Below are positions 44,561-56,734 of a stretch of DNA of 64,000 bases, piece after piece. The notes beneath the pieces are model-generated. The model was not told the origin of the DNA. It ran no database searches and was given only the letters and a program-made list of their open reading frames with translations. The number at the start of each line of letters is the position of its first letter. Position 1 is the first letter of the stretch. Origin of the DNA: Sipunculus nudus (taxonomy: Eukaryota; Annelida; Sipuncula; Golfingiida; Sipunculidae). Location: positions 29,063,058 through 29,127,057 of the forward strand of contig CM049310.1 in the NCBI GenBank assembly GCA_026874595.1, in the 5' to 3' direction. Both the position numbers and the translations under genes were made by a program.

Positions 44561-44879
44561 CAACATACAAGCTTTCTCTTAAATGCCAAGAACTTATGCA
44601 TGGAGCATTGAATAAAGAATACTTTATACTGTGCTCACTGAACATAATAGTGAAGATTTTCTCTTCCAACAGTGATAAACATACGCTGGTGGAAAAAGTC
44701 CATCCTTCTCTCCAAACACTGCCAGGTTGGCTTGATCACAAGCATTTGATGCTGCCCAAACTGGACCTTCTAGTGTGTCACTTATCAGGCAACATTACGC
44801 AACAAACTACATTTCAGCATAAGCTGTACACATCCTCATGCAATCATGGGCGAAGGGAACAAATATACAAAATGAAATT

Positions 44880-45610
44880 TACCTCAAGAATTGACAACTC
44901 TACTGTCATGAAAGGTAAATTGATATACTTTAAAATAACTGTCGTATTTAAAATAGATGTGGGGCAGATGTCACAGTCATGTCAAAAGCTCAATATGAGA
45001 AACTGTTAACAAACCAACCATTGATAAAATCCAGTTAGTTACAGCAGGTGGCAATGCACTGCAGTGTCATGGACTGTTTAAAACTAAGTCCAGATATAAA
45101 GGTACACATTACATGGAAATTTATGTATGTTGTAGAATGCTCTGAAGCTAAGCAGGAAAATGTGTTTGACATTGAATTTTGACCTTGAACACTGATGAGC
45201 GTAAGAATGATGATTTTTGGTTCCAGAACCAGTGAACATCACTCTAAAAGAGGGTATAATGCTGTTTCCTGTGACAGTTGCCAGATGTGTAATGGTACAG
45301 GCAGAAGCAGAGCACTTGAGTGATAGAGAAAATAACATAACCCACTGAATGGTGAGCACCAATGGCTTTTAGCATCAAACAAAAAGAAAGCCAGGAATTG
45401 ATCACTTTCATGACCCCCTTCGGCTGATTCATGTTCACTCCCCTGCCTTTTGAAATCATATCTGGCAGTGAAATATTTCAACAAACAATGTCTGACATAC
45501 TTTCAGGCATACCATGTGCAGCCATATACCAAGACAACATTATAGTGTGAGGTGTAGACATGCAAGAGCATGATTATAGACCAGACATATTTTCCTACCA
45601 CCCAAATCTT
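44880..45610 (+). pseudogene. Ty3/gypsy pol remnant (protease start and RT)
   Basis: A FKIDVGADVTV-like protease motif can be read at about 44950-44985 across a frameshift. The RT part at about 45390-45560 reads ...TFMTPFG, FTPLPFEI, EIFQQTMSDIL, then YQDNIIV in place of the usual Y/F-x-DD. Stops and frameshifts are frequent. It is a gypsy lineage different from the full-length element. Confidence 0.65.
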
Positions 45611-46867
45611 TGCGCAAATGACAACATGAGTCTTTTTCCATCACAGAATTGATATGACAAAAGGAATTGATTTGACAAAACCACAGAATAACTTTGTCTA
45701 AAGGTGAAATGATGCAGATTCCTGTTCTTAGGAGTTGGAAATGAACAATATATAAACCATTTGAGACAAAGTAATGCCGTGATTTATCTAGCCATTGATG
45801 GAAAGGGTGAAGGGATGCCGATTCCTATTGTGACTTGGATCTGATTGTCCAGGGCCAAACGGAAGGAATTGTTTGTTTGGAGTCCATGTGCATTCTGACT
45901 TGCATGCTCTGTGTACATTTCTCATTCACTGGTGGTTTCCTTACCCGAAATATTTTTAAATTTTAATACTTCAACACCCCCGCCCAGTCCCGTGTTCCGA
46001 GGCAGAGGAAAGAGATAAAAATGCTGAAAAAATCAATAAGCATGTTTGCACTTGGTATATGTGTACTGCTGATTTTATTCTAAAATCTGGAGCAAGTATT
46101 TAGATCAAGCATGAAAATAAACTTCAATAAGAAGATGCTATGAGAGCCACAAAACAATTGTCATGCAGAGTCATACATGTCACTGAGATGATAATATGGT
46201 TACAAAATACAAATAGCTGCTTGAACAGCCATGATCATGTTATATTTCTCTCAATGTATGTAGGTACATAAATATAGGTAGCAATGAGGCCACTGTGTGT
46301 TCATGTAATACTAATTATATAATGGGTGGTTAGAATGAGACCCACTGTGTGTTCATGTAATGGGATATTTGGGCACATTTGTATTGTACACACATGGCTA
46401 GGTATATACATTAAAACATATGTCAAGCCATACCTGTATATAGTATGGACAAATCAAGGGACCCACGGGTCACATTGCTCAGCTGAATTTTGGAAAAAAA
46501 TATTAGCAACTACCAAATATTTTTATTTCTTTGGGTTTTCATGTATGTTAGCATTTGAAAAGCTAAGAGCAAATGGCCCTGCTAAAATGAAACTCTGTAA
46601 ATTATAGAATAATGGGCATAAGCTAAAGCATATGCACTGTGTAATAAATGAAACCTGTGGCATGAAACCATTTAATGATGCAATAAGGGGAAAAATGGGC
46701 CTACAGTAAGTGTTATATAAAAGCTACATTTCATAAACAAATAATGTGTGAAGGTAATTAAGTTTTCAAAATTTAAATATAAGGCCATACGAGTAAAAAA
46801 TTAATCCTACAAAGTTTGACCTATATTCCTGATTTTAAAACTTAGTTTAACAGTGTTATTCAAACCT
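45611..46867. other. Gene-free stretch with dispersed repeat fragments
   Basis: No gene. At about 46265-46420 it is similar to 50500-50605 (CACTGTGTGTTCATGTAATG, TTGTATTGTACACACATGGC). That partner sequence is the target into which the full-length gypsy element inserted. A reverse copy of the CAAGGGACCCACGGGTCAC repeat end lies at 46454-46487. Confidence 0.5.
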
Positions 46868-49271
46868 TTAACCCTTTGAACCCTAGCGGCCGGTAAACCG
46901 GCTGTTTCTTGAAAGTGCATATACCCGGGCGGCCGGTATACCGGCCACAGTCATGTGCGTTTTGTTTACATACGTAACGGTGTCACGACCTTCACCTTCA
47001 CCCATAACTAGGCCGTGGTATGTTAGCCAATCAGGGAGAGCTTTATTCAAAGTTAGGTCAACAGGGAATTTCAACCAATCACAGCGTGTTTAATCCAATG
47101 TTAGGCCGCCCAAGGTCGATTGAAGTGCACGTGTCCTCGCGCGGCTTCGTGAACATTTTTTTGCCCATCACAATGGCCCAGAAAAGGAAATTTTCGACAG
47201 AAGAAGTTTTAGATGCAGTGTTGGATAGCACAGAGGAGGACATGGATGACTCTGATTATCAGTCCAGTGATTTTGAGTCAGAAAGTGGCACGGATATCGA
47301 TGACAGTCACTGTGTAAACAATCGTGTTCAGCGTGACCAAGGTAGGGACCATGTTCAAACAAGGGGGCGTGGCAGAGTACGTGGCCGGGGCCGTGGACGT
47401 GGGAATGTAAATAGACCTCCTTCTCCTTCCCCAGGGTGGACTAAAGATACCACCGGGTTTACTGAACGTAGTTTTACCCCGAAGGAAAAACCAGGACCTA
47501 AAAAAATGCCCAGTTCAATAACTGTAGAATCAGATCCAATTGAATATATTGATTTGTTTTGGAATGAGGACCTTTGGAAACTGTTGGTGACTGAAACTAA
47601 TAATCAAGCCATGCATGTGCTCACTACAAAACCAAATAACTTGGCAGCTAGGGCAGTTCAAAAGAAACCAATCACAATGGAGGAAACGAAAGCTTTCTTT
47701 GGTTTACGGGGCACGATGGAAATGTTATTGCACAAGGACAAATATGAACAATTTTGGAGATCTAAAGAGAAAATTTATCACCTATACACCTGGGTTTTCT
47801 TCTGTGATGGCTCGGGACAGGTTTCTTGCCATTTGGTCATTATTACACTGTGTAAATGAAGATGACCCCCAGCTGAATAAGACAGATAAGATCTACAAAG
47901 TCCGTCCTGTATTCAATTGCGTGCTTGCAAATTTCAAGCAATATTATGTGCCTGGTTGTGAACTGTCACTTGATGAAGGTATGATTCCGACAAAGAATAA
48001 ACTTTCCTTTAGACAGTACATCAAGGACAAGCCAATAAAATGGGGCATAAAGACCTTCCTAGTTTGTGACAGTGACAATGGTTACATCTGCAATGCTGAA
48101 ATCTACACTGGCAAAAGGCAAGATGCTGATGTCATACCTGATCTGGGAGTCACAGGTAACTTAGTTGTTCGCCTGACACAAGAGTTTTCTGGGCAGAATC
48201 ATTCCTTGTACACGGATCGCTTTTACACAACAGTGAAACTAGCAAACTACTTGCTTGAAAACCATGATATCACAATGTGTGGTACTGCCATGACAAATCG
48301 CAAGGACTTCCCTAAAACAATTATAAAGAGAAAAAATGAAATGGTGTGAGGGGAGTGGGATACACTTTATAACGGCAGCGATGTAGCCGTTATTGTTTGG
48401 CAGGACAAAAAACCAATTTATTTCATCACTACTATGTACATTTTAGCTCCGGTGCAGGAGGTTCTGAGATACGATGCACACGAAGCGAAGCGCATACCAG
48501 TAAAGTGTCCCAAAGCAGTCAAGGCATATAATACATACATGGGGGGCACAGATAAAAATGACCAGATGACAAGACTTCAGAAATGTAGGCGTCATTACAG
48601 GTGGCCAAGGCGCTTGATGATGAAGATATTCATGTGGGCAGCCTACAATGCCTATGTAATAATGAATTTCACCAAGCCTCATGTTCAGCAGGGAAAGAGA
48701 ACATACACCTTTCATGCATATTTGGAGGACCTGTTTGAAAACCTTGTGGGGGATGTACGGAATGCTCATAGTTCGTTTGGCAACCGCCGATCTCAACCGT
48801 CCCTTGACTGCAGATGCCTAAGAGTGGATGCCCACCATGATGTTGTCCAGCCAGCTGATGGTGGAACAAATAACAGGTGTGCAGTTTGTAGGAAAAAATA
48901 TTTAGTTGCTAAAAATGCAAACCCAGCTGCACAGGACAAGGACTTACCTAAAAGGAAAAAAACTGTGTACAAATGCTCATACTGTGATGAGCATCTCTGC
49001 ATCGGTAGCGAGAAAGACAATTGCTGGTACAACTGGCACCATAAAAGAGAGTACTGGCACTAAATATAACCGGCCGGTGGGTCTAATATCCTTTTTAACA
49101 TGATTTATTTACCATTTGTTAATAAAATGTCAATATAACTGTCATTTAATGTCTTTGAAACAGTGTGAAATTATATATTTGTCTAGTGTTTGGCTTTATG
49201 CGAAAGATGGTATGCAGGGGCCCAGGGTGGGATACCTGCACTCGTTAGGGGGTCAGGGTTCAAAGGGTTAA
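46868..49271 (+). mobile_element. piggyBac DNA transposon
   Basis: A 2.4-kb element bounded by TTAA on both sides (46868-46871 and 49268-49271). Its perfect 13-bp inverted ends are CCCTTTGAACCCT (46872-46884) and AGGGTTCAAAGGG (49255-49267). TTAA target sites and CCCT-type ends are diagnostic of piggyBac. Inside the left end are two copies of a CGGCCGGTAWACCGG palindrome-like motif (about 46889 and 46931); the right side carries ACCGGCCGGTGGG near 49069. It encodes one transposase, described separately. Confidence 0.95.
47173..49063 (+). pseudogene. piggyBac transposase (PGBD-type), one frameshift and one stop
   Basis: The DDE/D transposase that would cut and paste the element at TTAA. From ATG 47173 (MAQKRKFSTEEVLDAV) come an acidic N-terminus, then an Arg/Gly-rich tract (GRGRVRGRGRGRG), then the core. 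The frame shifts at about 47780-47795, before the MARDRFLAIWSLLH motif, and a TGA lies at 48347-48349. The three catalytic Asp are present: SLDEGM (47972), TDRFY (48214) and GGTDKNDQM (48551). The end is a Cys/His-rich domain (CAVCRKKY...CSYCDEHLC...C) of the type that binds piggyBac ends. With only two lesions it is a recently disabled copy, or the lesions could be sequencing errors. Confidence 0.9.
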
Positions 49272-49839
49272 GAGATATGAATGAAATGCTACAAAGTATT
49301 TATATCTCCTTAAATCTTGTCAGTTAGCACATACATTAGATCCTAATATTTTATCACATTTGAATTTTAGGATCAAATTCCTGAACTTTTTTTTCTTAAA
49401 AAATCAAAATTGTCTAAGTCTCAACAAATAGAATTTATAAAACATTCAAATTATAAGATTTGCCTTGTTTATTAGTCCTGAGTATTAAAGGGACAGGTGG
49501 GGGAATGAGTCTCTGTTGTTACTGCTCGTTGCTGGAAAAAAAGTCAAATGATAAGATTCCTTATTTAAAGTACAGGTCAGTCAACAGAAAGGGGGAAGGG
49601 GGGAAGAGAAAGGCTTCTTGTGGTATTAACTGCAGACAGCCTGATCAAGCTCAACAAGAGAGAGGGCTTGCCTGAGTGGTGGGATTACATAACAGCCCTG
49701 GGAGCATAGAGAGCTGCACTGAATGACCTACAGTGACCAAAGTGGACTGCTTGACATGTAAGGGAATACAACAAGAGCCTCCAAAACAAAAATTAATAAC
49801 AAGCCTAATTTTGCAGCTTTTCTTTCAAAATTCAGATTT
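49272..49839. other. Gene-free stretch
   Basis: AT-rich, with a G-rich patch at about 49590-49610. No feature recognised. Confidence 0.4.
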
Positions 49840-50440
49840 TAACAGATTAAATCCTTATGCGTAGATGCTGTGAAAATTAAATCCACAGTTCTTACAGGAA
49901 AAAAACATGCCGTGGACAAAATCAAGCAAAATTTAAGGTACTAATTTTATATTTATGCTATTAACTTGAAAATATTGCAAAATTCAGATCTAATTTTCTG
50001 TATACAATTGAATCTTGATTAAATGAAGTTATATCCCTGATAAAAAAAATCTCTAATATCAGCAATTCTTATGTTAATTCATTATGTTTGGGCACATAAC
50101 TTCAACAAATTACTCAATACTGACCTAATTTTTTGTATGTACATAGGAAATGTATGGAAAATATGAATAATAATTAGGATCAAATTCAGATCAGTGGTTT
50201 TGATATTAGGCAGTCTTGAACTGTAATAATGGGTTTTTAATGGAAAATGGAGGTTTCATAATATGGTAAAGGTACGAAGTCTTAGTGACCCAATTTTCAG
50301 TATGGTAGGAGATTTTGGGAACATCTGACAGAATGCAAAATTTTGGATTCTTAGGTCCAACCGTTTCAAAACGTGCCCTCTAAACAGAAGGATGGCTGGA
50401 CAAACAAAAGACTTATAGTCAGCTGAGCTAAAGATGCTTG
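49840..50440 (+). repeat. Dispersed repeat, contiguous copy
   Basis: It is the most complete copy of the family also seen split at 25220/27140 and reversed at 9843-10500. It ends with CTTATAGTCAGCTGAGCTAAA. Non-coding. Confidence 0.7.
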
Positions 50441-50605
50441 GAAAGCCACATTTGTGTCATAATCCTCTGCATTTTAATAGGTATGGATATACAGGTTACA
50501 AACATGCCACTGTGTGTTCATGTACTGGGTGGTTAAAATGAGGCCATTGTTTGTTCATGTGCTGGGTTTGTTTGTGCCCATTTGTATTATACACACTTGG
50601 CTATG

Positions 50606-51874
50606 TGTAACCGGACGATGTCGGTACATAATTTAGTGTTTTTTTTATACATTATTTGGGATAAGTACGGTTTTTGACTAGTCTTTACGGTAGTTGCATT
50701 CAACGCACCAGCTACGTCATCCACCATGTTTTACTTGTATGGAACTAGGACCGCGCACTGCTGAGTTGAATTACCGACGTTACAGGTGATGATATGTGTA
50801 GAGCAATGCAGAGAATGGTCCAGGTATGTTTCTGTAGTCTTCTGATCAGTTGTATCTCCATAGTAATTATGGGCATGAGTTTAGTTTTATCTAGTCAGAG
50901 CCCAGATGGGCCCGCCATGTTCGGAGACGAGATCTGAGGTTCTTTATAACATCTTACTCTTTAGTTATTCAGAATTATGACGCGTATGAGAGAAAACCTG
51001 TGTTATCATGTGAGATTAATTGTTTGGCAATACTGTGAATCTAGGCCACAGAGTTAACACCGTGTATCGGCGCAATTAAGGAATCTTGACTTTTGTACAT
51101 GCGCCCGATAGATGGCGCCACTGGTTGCAAATGGCATCTTGTACTGTTGTAAAGCGCCTGTTTATCTTCCTGACGCAATTCTGGTATTTGTTGAGAATTA
51201 GTATAAACTAAAGGCTCACCAGTTTGTGTATAATAGGAGAATCCATTGAGTATCACTTAAGACAGTGTTTCTATGGTTTAAATTACTAATATGCACAGGG
51301 TTAATTTTAGGAAATATATCCCATACCCGTCTTGCATGAGATTAAGTCGGATGTAAGGGTCTGTTGATATTTCAGTATATAAGTCCATTTAGTGAGATGG
51401 ATGGTTTTATTATTTAGAAGTTATTTCTACCATGCGATGCATATTATTTTCTTTTTATTATTTCACAATACAGAGTTGATAGCTACTAATGTGTTCGTTA
51501 ATACCCATTCTTACCTATACGGATGCACATATTATGTTGCCTTGTAATTTCTCACTGTAGATAACTGTTTGAGTAGGCAAAGTAAATATATGAACCAGAA
51601 CTGTACGGATATCAGTCTAATGTGAGGAGTTATCACCTGTATGTTTTGTTTCTTTTAATATCTGATAGGGAATAATGTAAGACCATACCTAGAGTATATA
51701 TTGCCAATGTTGTATTTTCATGACATTGTCATTGTTTCGCTTATATGAGAGTTTTACTCTATTGTTTCAGATGGAAATACGCCAGCCACACACATATATT
51801 CACACCACATGTACTCATGGAAATAAAGTGAAGTTATGCCAAGTTGTGTCTTATTCGTAGTAAAACATACTACA
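50606..51874 (+). repeat. 5' LTR of the full-length gypsy element
   Basis: 1269 bp, TG...CA termini (TGTAACC...CTACA). It would hold the promoter and poly(A) signals; AAATAAAGTGAAG near 51820 is a candidate poly(A) signal near its 3' end. The antisense 71-codon frame found in both LTRs is most likely chance. Confidence 0.95.
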
Positions 51875-51880
51875 TCTTTC

Positions 51881-51899
51881 TGGTGGCAGCAGGTGGGAT
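51881..51899 (+). other. Primer-binding site of the full-length gypsy element
   Basis: TGGTGGCAGCAGGTGGGAT lies six bases after the 5' LTR. It starts TGG as expected for pairing with a tRNA CCA end and resembles tRNA-Leu-type sites used by invertebrate gypsy elements, with a few mismatches. The primer identity is inferred. Confidence 0.6.
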
Positions 51900-53684
51900 T
51901 TGGCATGATAATAAAGTGGCTGGCGGGTGATAGTGGCCTTCGATGAGACCAGGTGCAGTGAATGGTCACATTGTTTGGAGGAGCTGTATCTATTGGGACT
52001 GTGAACGACACTGGTTGTTTATAAGCCATCAGGTGATTACAGCTGTGTTGAGCTGATGAGTGGACTTGCAGCTGATAAAGCCATCCAGGGGACTATGGCT
52101 GTATTAATGAATGGACTTTCCTATTATTAAAAAAAAAAAAAAAAAAAAACTTCAAGTGGCTGTTAGTTATACAGCATTTGGCGATACTCACCTGATGCAG
52201 AGCTCTAGGACTATGATGCTGTGTGAAGTTTTACAGGGAACTGTAAGTTGTATGGCATATATACTAAGAAGTCCTGTTGACACTTTTTATCTTCCTTTAC
52301 CGAAAACAACAGTTGTGAACTATCCATTCCTTGGAAGTCCGTTTGATGGTCTACAAGGGGACTTTGTTTATAAATGCGGGAACCTGCAGTATTATGGACT
52401 TGGTTACTTGTCATTAGTGGACTTGTGTATCAAACATTACAAGAACACCTGTCATTATTAATGGTCATCTCTTAAATACCTGCAGTTTGTATTTTATAAC
52501 TGAGAAGTGACAACCTATGCAGATGTGTATAATATTTTTTTTGCTCAAGCTGATAGGGAGTGTAATGTATGGTGATACTGTTGCATGAATCCCGTTCATA
52601 TTAAATATGGACTCCAGCCATTTTTGTGTGATATAATTATCAGTTGTCAGAATTTTAAGTTGGTCCTTTGCTGATGGTTGATTATACTAGGTGGAAAGAA
52701 AGAATCCTAGTTATTTCTTTTCTCCAGCCATATGCTAACTGCTGTTGACATTAAACTGAGACAGGTGAGATAAGACAGTGGGTATCTGGAATATGAATAT
52801 ATGCTACATGGTATTATATGTAGGTTTGGTTTTGTGAATACACAAGAACAATGTGATTAACAGAGAACGGGTATTTAACAACCTGATAAGTGAATAATTG
52901 GAACATGAATATGATACAGTACTTATCCAGTTTGAGTATCTGACTTTTGAATACATGTATTTTAATGATGTTCTTGTACATCAAGTGATATTGGGCCATA
53001 TTGGATATTTATTTGACCAGATTTTGGTATCTCTTGCCAGTTTCATGTTTTGCTTCACATTTGGTTTTGTATAATGCTCATCAGAAGTAAGTGAATAAGA
53101 CCAGGTATGTAAGACTGCATGATCATGTATTGGCAGAGTGTGAGACTAAAATATTTATTGTGTTTAACTCAAGTCATGGTTGAAATTTAGGTATCCAATT
53201 TGAATGTGTATTTGTTTTACTTTGCTAATTATTAGGGAATACACTCAAGTTGCTATGATGTTCATTGTTGCTTGTATAAGAACAAAACAGGCATGTTAGT
53301 GGCCCTGTTGGGTAGATTGCCATAAGACATGAATGGTTATATGATTTTGTGAGATTTTGTGTCCTGTTGTTGGCAGGGTTTTCCAGGTAAGGTTTGCTAT
53401 GTGTTGAACTTCCCAGGGACACTGTGTTTGATATTGCCTAGAATTCCTTGCTATTAAGACTTGATGTGATTGACTAGTACTACACACAGATTTGTTGGTA
53501 TTTGCATGTTTATTTGCTACAACTGATTATTGATACCCTTATTGTGCAATGCTAATAGAATTTGTTATGTAGTAGAACTTCATTGATGATATTCACTCAA
53601 CAGTCTAAGAGATACTCCATATACTAGTTGACTGGTACTATGTTGAAATTTTCACATTGACAAGACTGTTTTGTATGTGATAAC
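51900..53684 (+). other. Long untranslated leader of the full-length gypsy element
   Basis: About 1.8 kb without a convincing gene between the primer-binding site and gag. It contains a poly(A) run at about 52130-52149 and short open frames (for example 52111-52461) with no retroelement similarity. A packaging signal would be expected here but none can be pinpointed. Confidence 0.5.
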
Positions 53685-54178
53685 ATGTCCCAAACCGGCA
53701 CTGATCAGGCTGATCAGGGAGCCGGTGCCCTGAATGAAATGGAACTGTTGCAGAGGCAGGTTGAGCAGATGCAAGCTCTTCTTCAAAGAGCAGGAATTGA
53801 TCCACGTCAGCAAAGTGCTCCTCCAAGTGCTAGCCCTCCATTGAGAAGGACTGAGAGGGATGATCCAGTCCCAACTCGTGTAGTTTATACTCAGAGAAAA
53901 CTGTCTAAATTTGCTGGAGAGAGAGGCAAATTAGAGGACTGGGTCTTAGAGGCCAAAGTGCTCTTAGAGCCCAAGGTGTACAGGGACAGGAAGCTGTTGA
54001 GTTTTTATTAGGCCATTTGGAGGGTCCAGCGAAAAGTGAAATACGATATGCTCCTGATTCAGAGAAGGTTGATGCAGCCGCGGTATTTACTCTTCTTCAG
54101 GAAGCATTTGGTGAACGATTGTCTGCATCTCAGCTGTAAGATAGCTTCTATGGAAGGAAACAGCAGGACAAAGAAACC
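53685..54178 (+). pseudogene. gag N-terminal and capsid region of the full-length gypsy element (frameshift and stop)
   Basis: ATG 53685 starts MSQTGTDQADQGAGALNEME, a helical QRQVEQMQALLQRAG segment and a TQRKLSKFAGERGKLEDWVLEA capsid-type stretch. The frame ends at 54009-54011. Similarity to the outer gypsy gag continues in another frame from about 53970 (AVEFLLGHLEGPAK), then meets a TAA at 54137-54139 before the long pol frame. There are thus two lesions in gag. Confidence 0.8.
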
Positions 54179-56734
54179 TTGCGTGATTTCTCATATGGAC
54201 TCATGAACCTTTTAGACAGAGCTCTGGGCCAGGACCCAGAAGCTGTGGCAAACAGGGACAAAACTCTTCGCGACAGGTTTGCCGAGCGAGTTCGTGATTC
54301 CGGACTAAGGAGGGAGTTAAAGAGACGCACTAGAGATCAGCCTGAAATCTCTTTTCGTGCATTAAGGGAGGAAGCTATTAGATGGACGGAGGAAGACTTA
54401 GTTCAGCCCACACCAAAAACTGTTAGTTCATATAAGGTCAAAGCAGACGAACCCCCAAGCTCTGATGAGAAGAGCGAGGTCAGGAGATTACTAGAGGTAG
54501 TTGAAAAACAGCAGAAGTGCCATGAAGAGCTGCTTCAGAATCAGCAACAACTGCTAGAGCTCCTGCAGCACCAAAATGTGGGAAACCAGAATCGCCAAAT
54601 GTCCGAAAATACCGTTAGGAAGGATCAGTCAGAATCACCCCGAAAGTGTTTCTATTGCTCCAGAACAAACCATCTAATCAGAAATTGTCCTAAACGTGTT
54701 GCTAGTAGAAGGGACAAGAAAGGGGCTAATCCAGATGCGAAGACTGCTGGTAACACAGGCAGTACCCCTAATGACACCCAGAACAACTCTATTCGGGGGA
54801 ATCTTGCACCCCAGGCGACAGTTCTAGAGAATACGATTGGTGGTCGTCCATTGGTTACAGCGAGGGTGGAAGGCGTCGAGTTGGAATGTTTACTAGATAC
54901 CGGGTCTATGGTTTCTACAATGACTGATGATTTCTTCCACAGATACATTGAAAGGGAAGACACCCAACTAGGAGATAAGTGGGTACAGGTTACTGCTGCA
55001 AACGGACTAGAGGTACCCTACCAGGGTATTGTCACAGTAAACGTGGAGATTGATGGCCAGCGGATAGAGGATTGTGGAGTACTAGTAGTCAGTAGAACTT
55101 CAGAGGAAGTTACAGAGACCCCGGTCCTGTTAGGTATGAACGTCATCTCACAGGTTCCACGCTTCTCCGGAATCTTGTGTGAGCCCAAGGCCAAGTTTAT
55201 ACGTATTGCTGGGATGGAAGCCGTTACGATCCCCAAGTCAAGTTCCTGTGAGATAGCCGCCATAGCGCCTCGTTGGAACATGGTTGGATGTGTGGAGGGA
55301 TTCTCCCAACCCGTGAAGGGGGCAGTTACTGTCACACCAGCATTAGTCACCATCGGAGGTGGTAAATTACCAATCAGAGTCACGAATATGACTAGTAGGG
55401 ATGTCACATTGTCCCCAGGGACAAGGATTGGCACCATTTCCCGTGTCAAGGATATACAGAGCTGGTTGAGTAAAGTTGACGTCACTTTTGAGAATAGGAG
55501 AGTGCACCTCAGCCAGATAAGTGGAAAGCCCAGGGAGGACAGAGCTGATAGAGATATCCTTGATCTCGGGATTGTACATGGATCAGAGGAGGAGAGAGAA
55601 AGACTGTTACAGATACTCAATAGACACAGTGAAGTTGTTATGAAGGCGGGGGATGCTGTTGGTTGTACTAACCTCTTAACACACATGATCAAGACAACAG
55701 ATGACCTTCCAGTGTCTCAACCTTATAGACGTATTCCGCCACACCAGTGGGAGGAAGTTCGACAGCATTTGAAGGAGCTCTGTGAGCAAGGCATTATTAA
55801 ATGGTCGGTGTCAAATTATGCCTCCCCAGTTGTCCTTGTGAGGAAGTCATCAGGCAGTTTACGGCTTTGTGTGGACTACCGCCAGCTAAACAAGAAAGTG
55901 CGCAGAGATGCTTTTCCTCTGCCGAGGATGAATGAAATCTTAGACTCTCTGCATGGGGCCAAATATTTTAGCACTTTGGACTTAGCGTCCGCCTACAACC
56001 AGATCGAGGTTGCTGAAGAAGACAGACATAAGACAGCTTTTACAACCCCAATGGGCCTATATGAATTCATCAGGATGCCTTTCGGACTGTCTAACAGTCA
56101 AGCCACGTTCCAGAGGCTCATGACCACAATATTCCAGGATGACATTCTTAACACCATGTTTGTATATCTGGACGATATAATCGTGTATGGGCGAACCGTG
56201 GATGAACACCTCAAAAGACTCGAGGAGGTACTGAGTAAATTGAGCAGATTTGGCCTGAAGTTGAAGTTAAACAAGTGCTCTTTTTTGTGTAGGGAAGTAA
56301 GTTTCCTGGGACACTTAGTATCCGGGGATGGAGTGCGTCCTAACCCAGATAGAATAGCAGCTGTGAGACAGTGGCCTAAACCTACGACAGTTAAAGAGCT
56401 TAGAAGCTTCCTTGGTTTTTGCCAATTCTACCAGCGGTTTGTGCCAGGCTTTGCTAAAATAGCATCAGTTCTTCATAAGTTAGTAGCGGAAAGTTCAAAG
56501 GGGAATTATGGACATCGGAAGCCCAGACGTATTGTGATCACTGATCATTGGGATACTAAACATACTGAGGCCTTTGAGCGACTGAAGGAGAAACTGACCA
56601 TGACCCCAATACTGGCATACCCCGATTTTAACCTTCCTTTCGTCCTGGAGGTTAATGCGTCGTTGCGTGGCTTAGGAGCCATCCTTAGTCAAAACCAGAC
56701 TACAGGGTTATCTCGTTTGCTAGCCAAGGATTGA
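54179..56734 (+). pseudogene. gag C-terminus, protease and reverse transcriptase of the full-length gypsy element
   Basis: An 851-codon frame. The order is: end of capsid; a Gln-rich coiled part; a CCHC zinc knuckle (CFYCSRTNHLIRNC, residues about 157-170); aspartic protease CLLDTGSMVST (about 238); protease-RT linker; RT with LRLCVDYRQLN (about 560), TLDLASAYNQIEV and active site YLDD (about 663); then the connection GFCQFYQRF. It ends at the start of RNase H, where the usual acidic LETDAS-like motif reads LEVNAS, so the first catalytic Asp is Asn. A frameshift near 56700-56725 ends the frame. The 5' Met is not a true start; the product would be part of a gag-pol polyprotein. Confidence 0.93.

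Noticed and set aside
41458-44566. Antisense open frames with repeated Ser/Cys/His peptides
   Set aside because: They are by-products of a 41-bp satellite; the period is not divisible by three and no start context or domain supports a protein.
51041-51256. 71-codon antisense frame repeated in both LTRs (also 59424-59639)
   Set aside because: The identical copy reflects the LTR repeat; no homology or conserved domain suggests a gene.
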